Numbered from the stretch's first letter, positions 33,367 through 43,568 are shown. The stretch is DNA of 64,000 nt from Spirochaeta cellobiosiphila DSM 17781 (GCF_000426705.1 NZ_AUFW01000012.1:1-64000), one strand, 5' to 3'. Numbers and translations: made by a program. The notes: generated by a model from the sequence alone, not told the origin.

Positions 33367-33759
33367 GTGATAAAGAATATTGCCAATGGTACAGGACGAC
33401 GAAAAACTTCCGTTGCAAGGGTTTACCTTCGTAGTGGAAAAGGAAATATAACAATCAATGGTAGAACTATTGAGGATGTTTTCCCATTAGCAGAATTACA
33501 GTCTGTCGTTAAGGCTGCCTTAAACTTAACTGATACTGCTTCAAAATATGATGTTTTGGTAACAGTAAGAGGTGGAGGAATAAACGGTCAAGCTGAAGCT
33601 GTTAGACACGGTATGTCTAGAGCCTTAGCTTCATTAAGTGATGAGAATAGAAAAGTTTTAAAAGCTAACGGATTCCTTACTCGAGATTCCAGAATGGTTG
33701 AACGTAAGAAGTTCGGTCAACGTGGTGCTCGTAGAAGATTCCAATTCTCAAAACGTTAA
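33367..33759 (+). CDS. rpsI: Ribosomal protein S9
   Basis: A 130-residue S9. The N-terminal [19 protein letters not shown] and the basic C-terminal [17 protein letters not shown] tail that reaches the 30S P site are diagnostic. It starts with GTG 33367, with AGGAGT upstream, and is cotranscribed with rplM. A terminator follows. Confidence 0.97.
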   Translation: MIKNIANGTGRRKTSVARVYLRSGKGNITINGRTIEDVFPLAELQSVVKAALNLTDTASKYDVLVTVRGGGINGQAEAVRHGMSRALASLSDENRKVLKANGFLTRDSRMVERKKFGQRGARRRFQFSKR

Positions 33760-33780
33760 GCAGACTTTATTTGGAAAAAG

Positions 33781-33817
33781 GAGGCCTTACCAAGATGTAC
33801 TTTGGTGGCCTCTTTTT
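33781..33817 (+). terminator. Terminator of rplM-rpsI
   Basis: A stem GAGGCC-ACCA/TGGT-GGCCTC (with a two-base bulge on the 5' side) is followed by TTTTT, 21 nt after the rpsI stop codon. Confidence 0.85.
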
Positions 33818-33846
33818 ATTTATAAGATATTGAAATTGGATTTGAT

Positions 33847-34299
33847 TTGGACATAGATAAGGAAATATATAATCGGGCCATAGATTTATTAGCACGAAGA
33901 GAAGAATCCAGAAAGACCCTTATGTTAAAGCTAATGAAACGTAATTATGAAATTCTCAATATAGAACCTATCCTTGATAAATTAGAGGATAAGGGATATC
34001 TTAATAACCGACGATATGCTGAAGAATGGGTTAGGACTAGGTTAATAAAAACAGCAGAAGCTCCGAATGTTTTAATCAGTTCTTTGGTAGTAAGAGGTAT
34101 TAGTGAGGCTATTGCCAGAGAAGTCGTAAATGATGCTGTTAATGCTATAGGTTACGAAGTACTTCTCGAAAAAGCGGCTAAAAAAGTATTAAAAAAAAGT
34201 ACCATAACGAAAGATAAATTTATTGCCGCTCTTGTTAGAAAAGGTTTCTCATTGAGTAGCATAAAGAGCTATATCTATGAATTAAATCTGTTTTGTTAA
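33847..34299 (+). CDS. recX: RecX-family regulatory protein
   Basis: A 150-residue helical protein with three RecX-type repeats: AIDLLARREESRKTLMLKL, LDKLEDKGYLNNRRYAEEWV, and KDKFIAALVRKGFSLSSIKSY. RecX modulates RecA filaments. recA itself is not in the window. It starts with TTG 33847 and has only a weak ribosome-binding site. It sits directly after the rpsI terminator. Confidence 0.85.
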   Translation: MDIDKEIYNRAIDLLARREESRKTLMLKLMKRNYEILNIEPILDKLEDKGYLNNRRYAEEWVRTRLIKTAEAPNVLISSLVVRGISEAIAREVVNDAVNAIGYEVLLEKAAKKVLKKSTITKDKFIAALVRKGFSLSSIKSYIYELNLFC

Positions 34300-34304
34300 A
34301 ATTG

Positions 34305-34332
34305 TTGACGGTAAACCCAATGTCGTTATAAT
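34305..34332 (+). promoter_or_regulatory. Promoter of the HTH-REC gene
   Basis: TTGACG and TATAAT are separated by 16 nt, a near-consensus sigma-70 promoter 39 nt before ATG 34371. Confidence 0.7.
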
Positions 34333-34370
34333 TGAGAGAGTGAGGCTTTTGACTGATAAAGGATTGATGC

Positions 34371-34973
34371 ATGGCGAAGGGGTCTAAAAAGGTAAGAATC
34401 TACTCGGCTTTAGAGGTAGCAAATATCTGTGGCGTTGTTAATCAGACAGCTATAAACTGGATCAAGAATGATTATTTAAAAGCTTTTACTACTCCTGGTG
34501 GTCAGTATAGAGTCTATGCTGAAGATCTTGTTAATTTCCTTCAGGACAGGAATATGAGGATTCCTGATGAACTAGTGGAAGTTGTTCATAACTCAGAAGA
34601 AGGGAAATCGATTCTTATCATAGACGATGATAAAGAGTTGAATAACCTACTTAAAACTTATGTAGAACGTAAATTAACCGGCTTTACTATATATCAGGCT
34701 TTTGATGGCTATGAAGCAGGGTCTATGTTGTATAGAGTCCGTCCTTCTATTGTAATCCTGGATATTGATTTACCTGGTGTTAATGGGCATGTTATTTGTA
34801 AAAAAATAAAAAGTGATGCAGATTTGGGGTCTCCCTACATCATAGCTGTTACAGGAATGAATGACAGTAATGAAGAGCGTCTTATTTTAGAAGAAGGTGC
34901 TGATGCTTTTTTAGGCAAACCTTTTGATCCCAGTGAGGTTGTTACTCTTATTGCTGAATTCATTGAAAAATAA
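34371..34973 (+). CDS. MerR/BldC-like HTH fused to a receiver domain
   Basis: 200 residues. An N-terminal winged helix-turn-helix (YSALEVANICGVVNQTAIN, then the TTPGGQYRVY wing) spans about residues 10-62. A CheY-like receiver follows (ILIIDDDKELNNLL with the acidic pair, phospho-acceptor Asp in VILDIDLPGVNG, Lys in AFLGKPFDPSEV). The order, with the DNA-binding domain first, is reversed from most response regulators. No histidine kinase lies nearby. The receiver-only gene follows after 11 nt. Confidence 0.85.
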   Translation: MAKGSKKVRIYSALEVANICGVVNQTAINWIKNDYLKAFTTPGGQYRVYAEDLVNFLQDRNMRIPDELVEVVHNSEEGKSILIIDDDKELNNLLKTYVERKLTGFTIYQAFDGYEAGSMLYRVRPSIVILDIDLPGVNGHVICKKIKSDADLGSPYIIAVTGMNDSNEERLILEEGADAFLGKPFDPSEVVTLIAEFIEK

Positions 34974-34984
34974 GAGGAAATATT

Positions 34985-35335
34985 ATGGATACTAATCAGA
35001 AAGTACTAATAGTAGAAGATGAAGATCCAATCCGATTGACACTACGAGATTATCTAAAAAGGAAAGGCTATAATGTTTTGGTGGCCTCAGACGGTGTTGG
35101 TGCTATTAAACAATTATTGGACAATGACATTATACTGATGATATCTGATTATAGAATGGATGTTCTTGGTGGTGAGTATTGGATTAAATTCTTGGAAAAA
35201 TACTGTCAAAATCTTAAGATAATAATCACTAGCGGTTTTTTGAAGCCTGAGTTCGAAATCCCCTTTGAGGTTGTGTACAAACCTTATGATTATGAAGATT
35301 TAGAAAAGCGAATCTCCCAAATCATTAAGGGGTAG
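34985..35335 (+). CDS. Single-domain response regulator
   Basis: A 116-residue receiver: VLIVEDEDPIRLTLRD (acidic pocket), a DIILMISDYRMDVLGGEYW segment (phospho-acceptor Asp near 55), ITSG (Thr/Ser) and VYKPYD (Lys). There is no output domain. AGAGGAAA is the ribosome-binding site. It is coupled to the HTH-receiver gene and to acyP 2 nt downstream, so it may act as a phosphate sink or a relay partner of its neighbour. Confidence 0.88.
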   Translation: MDTNQKVLIVEDEDPIRLTLRDYLKRKGYNVLVASDGVGAIKQLLDNDIILMISDYRMDVLGGEYWIKFLEKYCQNLKIIITSGFLKPEFEIPFEVVYKPYDYEDLEKRISQIIKG

Positions 35336-35337
35336 AG

Positions 35338-35610
35338 ATGCAAGCTGTTAATATCAAGGTGAGAGGCCGAGTTCAGGGAGTAGGATTCCGTTATTCAACT
35401 CAGCAAAAGGCCGAATCATTTGGTATAACAGGTTGGGTTAGAAATATGCCTAATGGCAATGTTGAAATAATGGCAGAAGGTGAAGACTCTGATCTCAAAA
35501 AGTTTGTTGATTGGGTTCGAATAGGTCCTTCAGGTGCTAGAGTTATAGATGTCGATGTTTCTTATCAATTCGCTCTGGGAAGTTATAGAAAGTTCTCTAT
35601 CGAATTCTAA
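35338..35610 (+). CDS. acyP: Acylphosphatase
   Basis: A 90-residue enzyme with GRVQGVGFRYSTQQKAESFG (catalytic Arg near 20) and GWVRNMPNGNVEIMAEG (catalytic Asn near 38). It hydrolyses acylphosphates. It begins 2 nt after the response regulator stop codon, with a purine-rich ribosome-binding site inside that gene. The pairing with receivers, whose phospho-Asp is an acylphosphate, may be chance. Confidence 0.93.
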   Translation: MQAVNIKVRGRVQGVGFRYSTQQKAESFGITGWVRNMPNGNVEIMAEGEDSDLKKFVDWVRIGPSGARVIDVDVSYQFALGSYRKFSIEF

Positions 35611-35623
35611 ATTATTTATTTTT

Positions 35624-35660
35624 AAAAAAAGAACTGCTGCAAAATTACTTTCACAACAGT
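35624..35660 (-). terminator. Terminator of eno
   Basis: In the minus direction ACTGTTG/CAGCAGT forms a 7-bp stem (one G-U) with a 14-nt loop, followed by TTCTTTTTTT. It lies 60 nt beyond the eno stop codon. Confidence 0.6.
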
Positions 35661-35719
35661 CCCCAGAATAATTATCAAAGACCTATATCCCTAAAGAAGG
35701 GGGTTAGATATCATCAATA

Positions 35720-37021
<1,302 letters not shown>

Positions 37022-37054
37022 TTATCTCCTATTTTAATAAAATTATACCTAATT

Positions 37055-37083
37055 AATATGGTTTTTTCCTGACACTTAGTCAA
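37055..37083 (-). promoter_or_regulatory. eno promoter
   Basis: On the minus strand TTGACT and CATATT are 17 nt apart. A TATAAT (37042-37047) lies nearer the gene but without a well-spaced -35. The -35 box is part of a TGAC/GTCA dyad. Confidence 0.45.
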
Positions 37084-37099
37084 GGGTTGTTTTGCGTAC

Positions 37100-37127
37100 T
37101 TGATTTTTTCTAATTCTAGTCTATGAT
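37100..37127 (+). promoter_or_regulatory. proS promoter, start codon near +1
   Basis: TTGATT and TATGAT are 16 nt apart. The -10 box ends 11 nt before ATG 37139 and no Shine-Dalgarno sequence is present. Confidence 0.5.
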
Positions 37128-37138
37128 TTATCTTATTC

Positions 37139-38842
37139 ATGTTATATTCAAAACTTGCAGGAAAAACAAAAAGAGAGGTTCCCCAACTAAAAAAGGATGA
37201 TAGTTTCTATTTGCTTGTACAAGCTGGCTATGTTCAGTCTTTGGGCAAAGGTCTCCATTCTTTTCTTCCTTTGGGAATGAGAGTTCTTAAGAATATCAGT
37301 GAAATGATTCGCCTTCACATGGAGCCATTAGGGGGGCAAGAGGTTTTGATTCCTTTGGTTAACCCTGTAGATATATGGAGAAAAAGTGGCCGCCTGGAAC
37401 TAATGTCAAGAGACATTATCCGTTTTCATGATAAAAATGGTCGTGATCTCATCCTTTCCCCAACTCATGAAGAGGCTATGGTTGAGTTGATTCGGGATAA
37501 TGTTCATTCCTACCGAGATCTTCCTTTATTTCTTTTTCAAATACAATCAAAATATCGTGATGAGACTAAAACTAAAGGGGGATTAATTCGTTCTAAAGAG
37601 TTCATTATGAAAGATGGTTATTCTTTTCATAAAAGCTTTAGTGATTTGAATAATTTTTTTCCTAAAGTTTTTGCGGCTTATCGTAAGTTTTTCAAATCCT
37701 GTGATTTGGATGTGATTGAGGCCGAATCAGGAGTCGGCTTTATGCGTGGTAATAAAGCCTATGAATTTCTTGTTCCTTGTTCTTATGGTGATAATACTCT
37801 TATACAGTGCCCAAATTGTGGGTACGCAGCCAATCAGGACGTAGCGTTAAGTGAAAAGCACTTTTCTGTTCAAGTTTTAAAACCCTTGGAGAAGGTTGAA
37901 ACAAAAGACTGTATTACCATGGAAACTTTATCTGAACGATTAGAGGTCGATAAAGATCAGTTAGCTAAGCCTTTGGTTTATAGTTCGACAAGAGGATTGG
38001 TGATGGTTCTTGTCAGAGGGGATTATGAGGTTAGTGAGGAAAAGCTTTCTGCTTTTCTGGGGTATCCTGTAGGTTCTTTAGCGTCAAAAAGGGAATTACG
38101 AACAGAAGGTTTGATACCTGGTTATATGTCACCGATTAATTTAGAGATCGATATTCCTGTTGTGGTTGATGAATTAGTAGCCAACTCCTCCAACTTAATA
38201 TATGGGGCAAATGAAAGGGATTATCATTATTTAAATGGGAATTTTGGACGTGACTTTGAATCTCCCTATGTAGCTGATATAGCTAGGGTTCATGCTGGTG
38301 ATTTATGCAAAAGTTGTGGCCGGGAATTGGTTGAAAACAAAGTAGTGGAAGTTGCCAATATTTTTAAATTGAGTGATTATTATACCAGAACTATGGATGT
38401 TACCTATCAAGGAGATGATGGAAAAAAGAAGTATCCCTATATGGGGTCATATGGAATAGGGATTAGCCGTCTAGTGTCTGTTCTTGTTGACAAGAACAAA
38501 GATGATAAAGGTATTGGTTGGCCTCTTAATTTGGCTCCCTACAAAGTTGGATTAGTAGCAATAGGTCATTCCCTACGTATAAAAGATGTTGCTCAGAGTA
38601 TATATAAACAACTAGAAAGGGAGTGCTTGTTTGATGATAGAGAAGAGTCTGTTGGTGTTAAATTTAAGGATCTTGACTTAATTGGCATACCTTTAAGAAT
38701 TGTTGTATCATCGGATAGTCTAAAGGAAGGTATGGTTGAGTTTAAAGAAAGAAGCTCAGGACGTACTTGGTTAGTCGCTGTAGATGATGTTCTATCTACG
38801 GTAAAGCAGTTTTTTGGAGAGCAGAATTGGAGTTCGAATTAA
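37139..38842 (+). CDS. proS: Prolyl-tRNA synthetase
   Basis: A 567-residue bacterial-type ProRS. Class II motif regions are GLHSFLPLGMRVLKNI, PTHEEAMVELIRD and QSKYRDETKTKGGLIRSKEF. An editing-type insertion lies in the middle (about 220-400). Then come the SYGIGISRLVS motif 3 and a C-terminal anticodon-binding domain. It charges tRNA-Pro. Two CX2C pairs (CPNCGYA near 220, CKSCGREL near 390) could bind zinc. ATG 37139 lacks a Shine-Dalgarno sequence. Confidence 0.97.
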   Translation: MLYSKLAGKTKREVPQLKKDDSFYLLVQAGYVQSLGKGLHSFLPLGMRVLKNISEMIRLHMEPLGGQEVLIPLVNPVDIWRKSGRLELMSRDIIRFHDKNGRDLILSPTHEEAMVELIRDNVHSYRDLPLFLFQIQSKYRDETKTKGGLIRSKEFIMKDGYSFHKSFSDLNNFFPKVFAAYRKFFKSCDLDVIEAESGVGFMRGNKAYEFLVPCSYGDNTLIQCPNCGYAANQDVALSEKHFSVQVLKPLEKVETKDCITMETLSERLEVDKDQLAKPLVYSSTRGLVMVLVRGDYEVSEEKLSAFLGYPVGSLASKRELRTEGLIPGYMSPINLEIDIPVVVDELVANSSNLIYGANERDYHYLNGNFGRDFESPYVADIARVHAGDLCKSCGRELVENKVVEVANIFKLSDYYTRTMDVTYQGDDGKKKYPYMGSYGIGISRLVSVLVDKNKDDKGIGWPLNLAPYKVGLVAIGHSLRIKDVAQSIYKQLERECLFDDREESVGVKFKDLDLIGIPLRIVVSSDSLKEGMVEFKERSSGRTWLVAVDDVLSTVKQFFGEQNWSSN

Positions 38843-39723
38843 CACCTGAGCTAGTTGATCAAATCATATTTGCCATGGAAGACCAGTCTTCTACATTTTG
38901 TTTTGATACTAATATCATGGAGATAACTGTCCTGGAGTCTACAGAAGAAGCAGATTCTAATGGTAAATATGTGCTTCCCCAGTGGTCAAGTATTGAAGGT
39001 TTTCAAGTAATGGAGCAATTTGTTGGTTCCCTAAGAAATCCTATTGTTCGTCAAGAATTAAGATTAGTTCTAAAGTCGGGTTCGGGAGTTTTTAGGAAAT
39101 TTAAGGATGTTCTGAGAGCTTATCCCGAAGTAGAAAAAATTTGGTTTAATCATAAAAGTAATACAATGAAATCCCTAGTCACAGAATGGTATAATCAGCT
39201 TAGAGATTATTGGGGATTGGAAAGAATCGGGTACGAACCTGAAGAAATCGATGATCTTATTGAAACGGATTTTGTGGTGAAATCAATTGATCTGTGGGAT
39301 GATGCTGATTATATAAAGGGGTATCTTCCTGTTTTTATTGAAGAATGTCTTTCTTTTCTGAACAATAGACCTCAGGTTCAACGTTTAAATAGATATATAC
39401 AAGATTGTGTGAGTCATTCTAAAAAAGCTTTGATAGTGGAAAGCTTGGATGGTGATTTTGCCTCAGCGCTCTTGTATGAAGAATTATGTGGTGATGAATA
39501 CTGTATTCTCAAGGTTCACTTTGTTTTTACTTTGAAGGAATATAGAGGTCTTAGGCTCAGTGCAAAGTTGATTAACTCCCTAACGGATCTTGTTGGAGAT
39601 CGAGAAATGACAGATATTCTTTTTTCAATTCATGGCCAGGAACAAGTTCTGATGGAAACCCTCCTAAGGGAGGGCTTTGTCAAATGTGGAACTTATTATC
39701 TTAAAAATCTTTTAACTGTTTAG
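38827..39723 (+). CDS. UPF0158 domain fused to a GNAT-like domain
   Basis: 298 residues. Residues about 1-135 match the UPF0158 pattern: a short acidic start, YVLPQWSSIEGFQVMEQF, then LVLKSGSGVFRKFKDVL and a TEWYNQ ending. Residues about 150-298 look like a GNAT acetyltransferase: ALIVESLDGDFASALLYEEL, then VHFVFTLKEYRGLRLSAKLI, the acetyl-CoA-binding R-G-x-x-x-x-x-L pattern. The acetyltransferase call is tentative because the pyrophosphate loop is degenerate. TTG 38827 lies inside proS (16-nt overlap) behind GGAG. Substrate unknown. Confidence 0.6.
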   Translation: MEFELTPELVDQIIFAMEDQSSTFCFDTNIMEITVLESTEEADSNGKYVLPQWSSIEGFQVMEQFVGSLRNPIVRQELRLVLKSGSGVFRKFKDVLRAYPEVEKIWFNHKSNTMKSLVTEWYNQLRDYWGLERIGYEPEEIDDLIETDFVVKSIDLWDDADYIKGYLPVFIEECLSFLNNRPQVQRLNRYIQDCVSHSKKALIVESLDGDFASALLYEELCGDEYCILKVHFVFTLKEYRGLRLSAKLINSLTDLVGDREMTDILFSIHGQEQVLMETLLREGFVKCGTYYLKNLLTV

Positions 39724-40611
39724 TTTGCTCAATTGATTCTGGTGGTATATTTCACCTTCTTCATGAATTTTTTCTAATTCCTTCATGATTCTGTCTGCAG
39801 TCCATTGTTTAACATCATATCCCTCAGGAAGAGTGTCCTTGGATTGATTTCTAAACTCTTTCGTTTTGATAACAGGACTGACAGTATAAGAAATGACATC
39901 TTCATGGGCCAAATCTTCTTGCATTTGTCCAGATTCATTAATGTGAAGTATATTTCCATTTATTCCGATAAAAACGGCATACTCAAAGCTTTTAAGATAA
40001 GAATCCATTTCTGGAACAGCTTTCTTTGTTTCCGGGTGCCCTGGTCTATAGCGCGTTCCAGCAGGAAAAACAAGGATGGTTTTTCCATTGTATTTAGCCT
40101 TTGTCATAGCTTTCATAGCTGCCAAGTTTATAGATTTACTTTTCTGCGTTTCTTCTTCCCTTTGCTCAGGATCTGTTATCTTTTTTAGACTTCTTGATGG
40201 ATAGATTACGATACGGCTGAAGGACTCAGTAAAGGCCAAGACGACTGGGCTTTCCTCGTTTAATTTCATACCGGCCATTGCAATCAGAGACTCAGTGATG
40301 GATTTACCGATTTTCTCATCTGCCCTCTCAATGAGATTGAAAAAGGATGGTAAATCAAAATTGCTATAATGTTCCATTAGAATCAGAGTGGATTTACCTT
40401 CTTTGGCAAGATTGTGTAATTGAATGAGATTCTCAAAATTCCTGATTTTACTACCAGGCAACATTAAATCTTCAACAATGGTATAGAAAATCTCTCGATT
40501 CTTTAAATTGGCCTCTTGGAGAATGTTTTCTTCAGTAATTACATGATGACCATTTGTATTGGCCATCATTTCTTTGATCTGTTTATTGTATCTTTCCCAA
40601 ACAGAGTCCAT
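39712..40611 (-). CDS. PlsC-like acyltransferase family protein
   Basis: 299 residues. The HX4D acyltransferase motif is MEHYSNFD (about 80-87), followed by the substrate-binding FPAGTRYRPG (about 185), both in the order of the PlsC/LPLAT superfamily. There is no hydrophobic N-terminal anchor, unlike typical PlsC, so membrane association is peripheral. It would acylate glycerol phosphate or a related acceptor; the acceptor cannot be read. Its 3' end overlaps the convergent UPF0158-GNAT gene by 12 nt. Confidence 0.75.
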   Translation of the reverse strand: MDSVWERYNKQIKEMMANTNGHHVITEENILQEANLKNREIFYTIVEDLMLPGSKIRNFENLIQLHNLAKEGKSTLILMEHYSNFDLPSFFNLIERADEKIGKSITESLIAMAGMKLNEESPVVLAFTESFSRIVIYPSRSLKKITDPEQREEETQKSKSINLAAMKAMTKAKYNGKTILVFPAGTRYRPGHPETKKAVPEMDSYLKSFEYAVFIGINGNILHINESGQMQEDLAHEDVISYTVSPVIKTKEFRNQSKDTLPEGYDVKQWTADRIMKELEKIHEEGEIYHQNQLSKLNS

Positions 40612-40781
40612 AAGTGCCTCCTATAACAAGTAATTTAGGCTATATAACAATGTGTGGGTTGTCAAGTTTACAGATTCCCTAAATTTAGAACCATTTTGCC
40701 TACCTAATTGTATGATTAGGTTTTATTGAGGACAATTATGAAAAAATATACATAAATCGTATAAATTTACTTAAATTCCTA

Positions 40782-40810
40782 TTGGCAAAAGGCTGGAGTA
40801 CCCCTTAAAT
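40782..40810 (+). promoter_or_regulatory. oppA promoter
   Basis: TTGGCA and TTAAAT are separated by 17 nt, 45 nt before ATG 40855. Upstream, a CCTAAT/ATTAGG hairpin followed by TTTTATT (about 40701-40725) is also present. Confidence 0.4.
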
Positions 40811-40854
40811 TAGTTTACAAAAGATTAACACCCCAACAAAAAGGAGAAATTTTA

Positions 40855-42447
40855 ATGAAGAAGGTATTAAGCCTCTTATTTATGTTTTCTGTTGTATTCA
40901 GTGTTTTTGCTGAAGGTCAGCAAGATGCTGTATCAGGAGACGAGTTTATTATTTGGAACAGTGCAGAACCTGAGTCTCTTGATCCTCACAAGATAGAAGG
41001 TGTTCCTGAGCATCGTCTTTACTTATCACTATTTGAAGGATTAGTTTCTTATGATCCCAAAACTGCTAAGCCAGTACCTGCTGTAGCTGAAAGCTGGGAA
41101 TTCAGTGATGACAATACTGAAATAACTTTTCATATAAGAAAGAATGCTGTCTGGAGTGATGGGGTTGCTATCACTGCTCAAACTGTAAAAGATTCCTGGA
41201 TTCGAGGTTTGGATCCTGAATTGGGTGGACCTTATACTTGGTTCCCAGCTATGTTTCTTGAAGGTGCTGCTGAATACAATGGCGGTGAAGCTGGTCCTGA
41301 AGCATTAGGTGTTGAAGTTATTGATGACAATACATTAGTTGTTCATCTTATTGGACCTCTTCCTTATGCTCTTGAAGCTTTTGCGCACTATTCTTTTGCT
41401 ATAGTTCCTGTTCATGCCATTGAAAAATACGGTGACGCGTGGATTAATCCCAAAAACTTTGTTGGTAATGGTCCTTTTAAATTATCAGAATGGGTTCCTC
41501 AGGATAAGGTTGTAGCGGTTAAGAATGATAAATATTGGGATGCTGCTAATGTTAAGTTAGACAAAATAACTTACTTGGCTGTTGAAGATAACAACACCGG
41601 TTATAATCTATTTGTTAATGGTGAAATCGATTGGGGTGTTGAAGTTCCTCTAGATCAGATGGATGCTGTTAAGCTAAGAGATGATTATCAGAGTGTTCCC
41701 CAGTTAAGTACTTACTATTATATTTTTGAAACCAAGACAGCACCATTTGATGATGCACGTGTAAGAAAAGCTTTAGCTATGGCTATTGACAGAAAGACAT
41801 TGGTAGAAAAAATAACTAAAGCTGGTCAGGTTCCTGCCTATGCAATGGTACCTCCAATGGCTGGCTATCCTGGAATTGATGGATTTCATGAAAGTGTAGC
41901 TGAAGCGCAACAATTATTGGCAGATGCTGGATTCCCTCAAGGAAATGGATTCCCAGAATTCAAAATTCTATATAACACTTCAGAAGGTCATCAGACTGTT
42001 GCTGAGTACATTCAACAACAATGGGAAGAAAACTTAGGAATTAAAGTTACTCTAGTGAACATGGAATGGAAGACTTATCTTGCTGAAAGAAGAGAGCATA
42101 AATTCACTGTAGCTAGAGCAGGATGGGTAGGTGACTACCAAGATCCTAATACTTTCTTGGATATGTTCCTTGCTGCTGATGATCTAGATGGAAATTGGGG
42201 AAGTAATGATGGTCGATTTGACAATCCTGAGTATGACAAATTGATCAGACAAGCTGCAACAATGCCTGAAGGTGAAGCCAGATTCAAAGTACTAGCTGAT
42301 GCTGAAAAAATCTTCATTGAAGATGAAATGGGTATATTACCACTCTACTTCTATGCAACTAAAAATATGATTGACCTCTCTAAATGGGGTGGATGGCACA
42401 GTAATACTATGGATATTCATCCTACAAAATACATTTACAAGAAATAG
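40855..42447 (+). CDS. oppA: Oligopeptide ABC transporter, substrate-binding protein
   Basis: A 530-residue SBP_bac_5 protein. The signal peptide (MKKVLSLLFMFSVVFSVFA) is cut near residue 20. The family features EPESLDPHKIEGVPEHRLY, WEFSDDNTEITFHIRKNAVW and VGNGPFKLSEWVPQD are present. There is no lipobox cysteine, so it is predicted soluble in the periplasm rather than lipidated. AAGGAGAAA is the ribosome-binding site. The rest of the importer follows after a hairpin terminator and a 176-nt gap. Confidence 0.93.
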   Translation: MKKVLSLLFMFSVVFSVFAEGQQDAVSGDEFIIWNSAEPESLDPHKIEGVPEHRLYLSLFEGLVSYDPKTAKPVPAVAESWEFSDDNTEITFHIRKNAVWSDGVAITAQTVKDSWIRGLDPELGGPYTWFPAMFLEGAAEYNGGEAGPEALGVEVIDDNTLVVHLIGPLPYALEAFAHYSFAIVPVHAIEKYGDAWINPKNFVGNGPFKLSEWVPQDKVVAVKNDKYWDAANVKLDKITYLAVEDNNTGYNLFVNGEIDWGVEVPLDQMDAVKLRDDYQSVPQLSTYYYIFETKTAPFDDARVRKALAMAIDRKTLVEKITKAGQVPAYAMVPPMAGYPGIDGFHESVAEAQQLLADAGFPQGNGFPEFKILYNTSEGHQTVAEYIQQQWEENLGIKVTLVNMEWKTYLAERREHKFTVARAGWVGDYQDPNTFLDMFLAADDLDGNWGSNDGRFDNPEYDKLIRQAATMPEGEARFKVLADAEKIFIEDEMGILPLYFYATKNMIDLSKWGGWHSNTMDIHPTKYIYKK

Positions 42448-42481
42448 TTTAACTATTTGTTAACTGTTTTTAGTAAACCTA

Positions 42482-42510
42482 AAGACGCCTTTTTATGGGC
42501 GTCTTTTTTA
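42482..42510 (+). terminator. Intercistronic terminator between oppA and oppB
   Basis: A stem AAGACGCC/GGCGTCTT with an 8-nt loop and a T-run (TTTTTTA) lies 35 nt after the oppA stop codon. It would lower transcription into oppBCDF relative to the binding protein. Confidence 0.85.
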
Positions 42511-42534
42511 TGGGAATAGATCTTGTTTCTTGTC

Positions 42535-42563
42535 TTGCAAGGAATTAGGGTATTCAATACAAT
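42535..42563 (+). promoter_or_regulatory. Possible internal promoter for oppBCDF
   Basis: TTGCAA and TACAAT are separated by 17 nt, downstream of the oppA terminator and 61 nt before oppB. Confidence 0.45.
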
Positions 42564-42623
42564 GGCATTTCTGCTTGTCATATTTATGTAGTAAGCAGGG
42601 ATTAAGTTAAGTGGAGTCTGTAA

Positions 42624-43553
42624 ATGACTAAGTACATCATCCGTAGATTTTTAGGATTGATTCCGACAATTTTTATCATCATTACAATAAGTTTCTTTTT
42701 TATAAGATTAGCACCTGGAGGGCCTTTTGATACAGAAAAAGCTGTACCTGATGCTGTCATGAAAAACCTGGAAGCTAAATTCCATATGAATGAGTCAATG
42801 CCAAAACAATATCTTAGATATATGTGGGATATTCTTCATGGTGATCTTGGACCTTCCTACCGATATTCTGATCACAGTGTTAATTGGTATATTTTCAACA
42901 GCTTGCCCAACTCAATGTTACTGGGAGGTATATCTTTATTCGTAGCAGTAATCTTAGGTGTTGGCGCTGGGATTATATCAGCTATACGGCAAAACACATG
43001 GATGGACTATGTGGCCATGGGATTTTCAGTCATGGGTATATCAATTCCTCTCTTTGTTATTGGTCCTGTATTAATGTATATCTTCGCCATGAAGTTACAA
43101 TGGTTACCTACTTCTGGCTGGATAACAGGTCGTCATGGGGCCTGGACTTTAATTATGCCAGTAATAACATTGATGTTTCCTTATTTTGCCAATATAGCAA
43201 GATTATCAAGAGCTAGTATTTTAGAAATATTACGAAGTGATTATGTGAGAACAGCACGTGCCAAAGGCTTGAAAGAATCTGTGATCATTTTTAAGCATGT
43301 TCTAAAGGGTGGAATGTTGCCTGTTGTAAGTTATTTAGGACCTGCTTTAGCCGGAATTTTAGTTGGATCTGTTGTTGTAGAACAAATATTTCGGGTTCCT
43401 GGATTAGGGACTTTCTTTGTTAAGTCAGCTTTTAATCGTGATTACACATTGATATTAGGAACTGTAATTGTGTACTCCGTTCTATTGGTATTGTTAAATT
43501 TTATAGTGGATATAGTGTATTCCATTCTGGATCCTCGAGTCAGCTATAAATAG
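42624..43553 (+). CDS. oppB: Oligopeptide ABC transporter permease OppB
   Basis: 309 residues with about six transmembrane segments. The binding-protein-dependent permease EAA-loop region is near residues 200-225 (YVRTARAKGLKESVIIFKHV). The N-terminal MTKYIIRRFLGLIPTIFIII is typical of OppB. It forms the inner-membrane channel with OppC. An AGTGGAG ribosome-binding site lies upstream. Confidence 0.95.
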   Translation: MTKYIIRRFLGLIPTIFIIITISFFFIRLAPGGPFDTEKAVPDAVMKNLEAKFHMNESMPKQYLRYMWDILHGDLGPSYRYSDHSVNWYIFNSLPNSMLLGGISLFVAVILGVGAGIISAIRQNTWMDYVAMGFSVMGISIPLFVIGPVLMYIFAMKLQWLPTSGWITGRHGAWTLIMPVITLMFPYFANIARLSRASILEILRSDYVRTARAKGLKESVIIFKHVLKGGMLPVVSYLGPALAGILVGSVVVEQIFRVPGLGTFFVKSAFNRDYTLILGTVIVYSVLLVLLNFIVDIVYSILDPRVSYK

Positions 43554-43568
43554 GAGATAAGTAAAATA

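Noticed and set aside
40738-40756. Five-codon ORF MKKYT after a GAGGAC site upstream of oppA
   Set aside because: It is too short to support as a leader peptide. No base-pairing link to an attenuator was found, and the frame does not continue.
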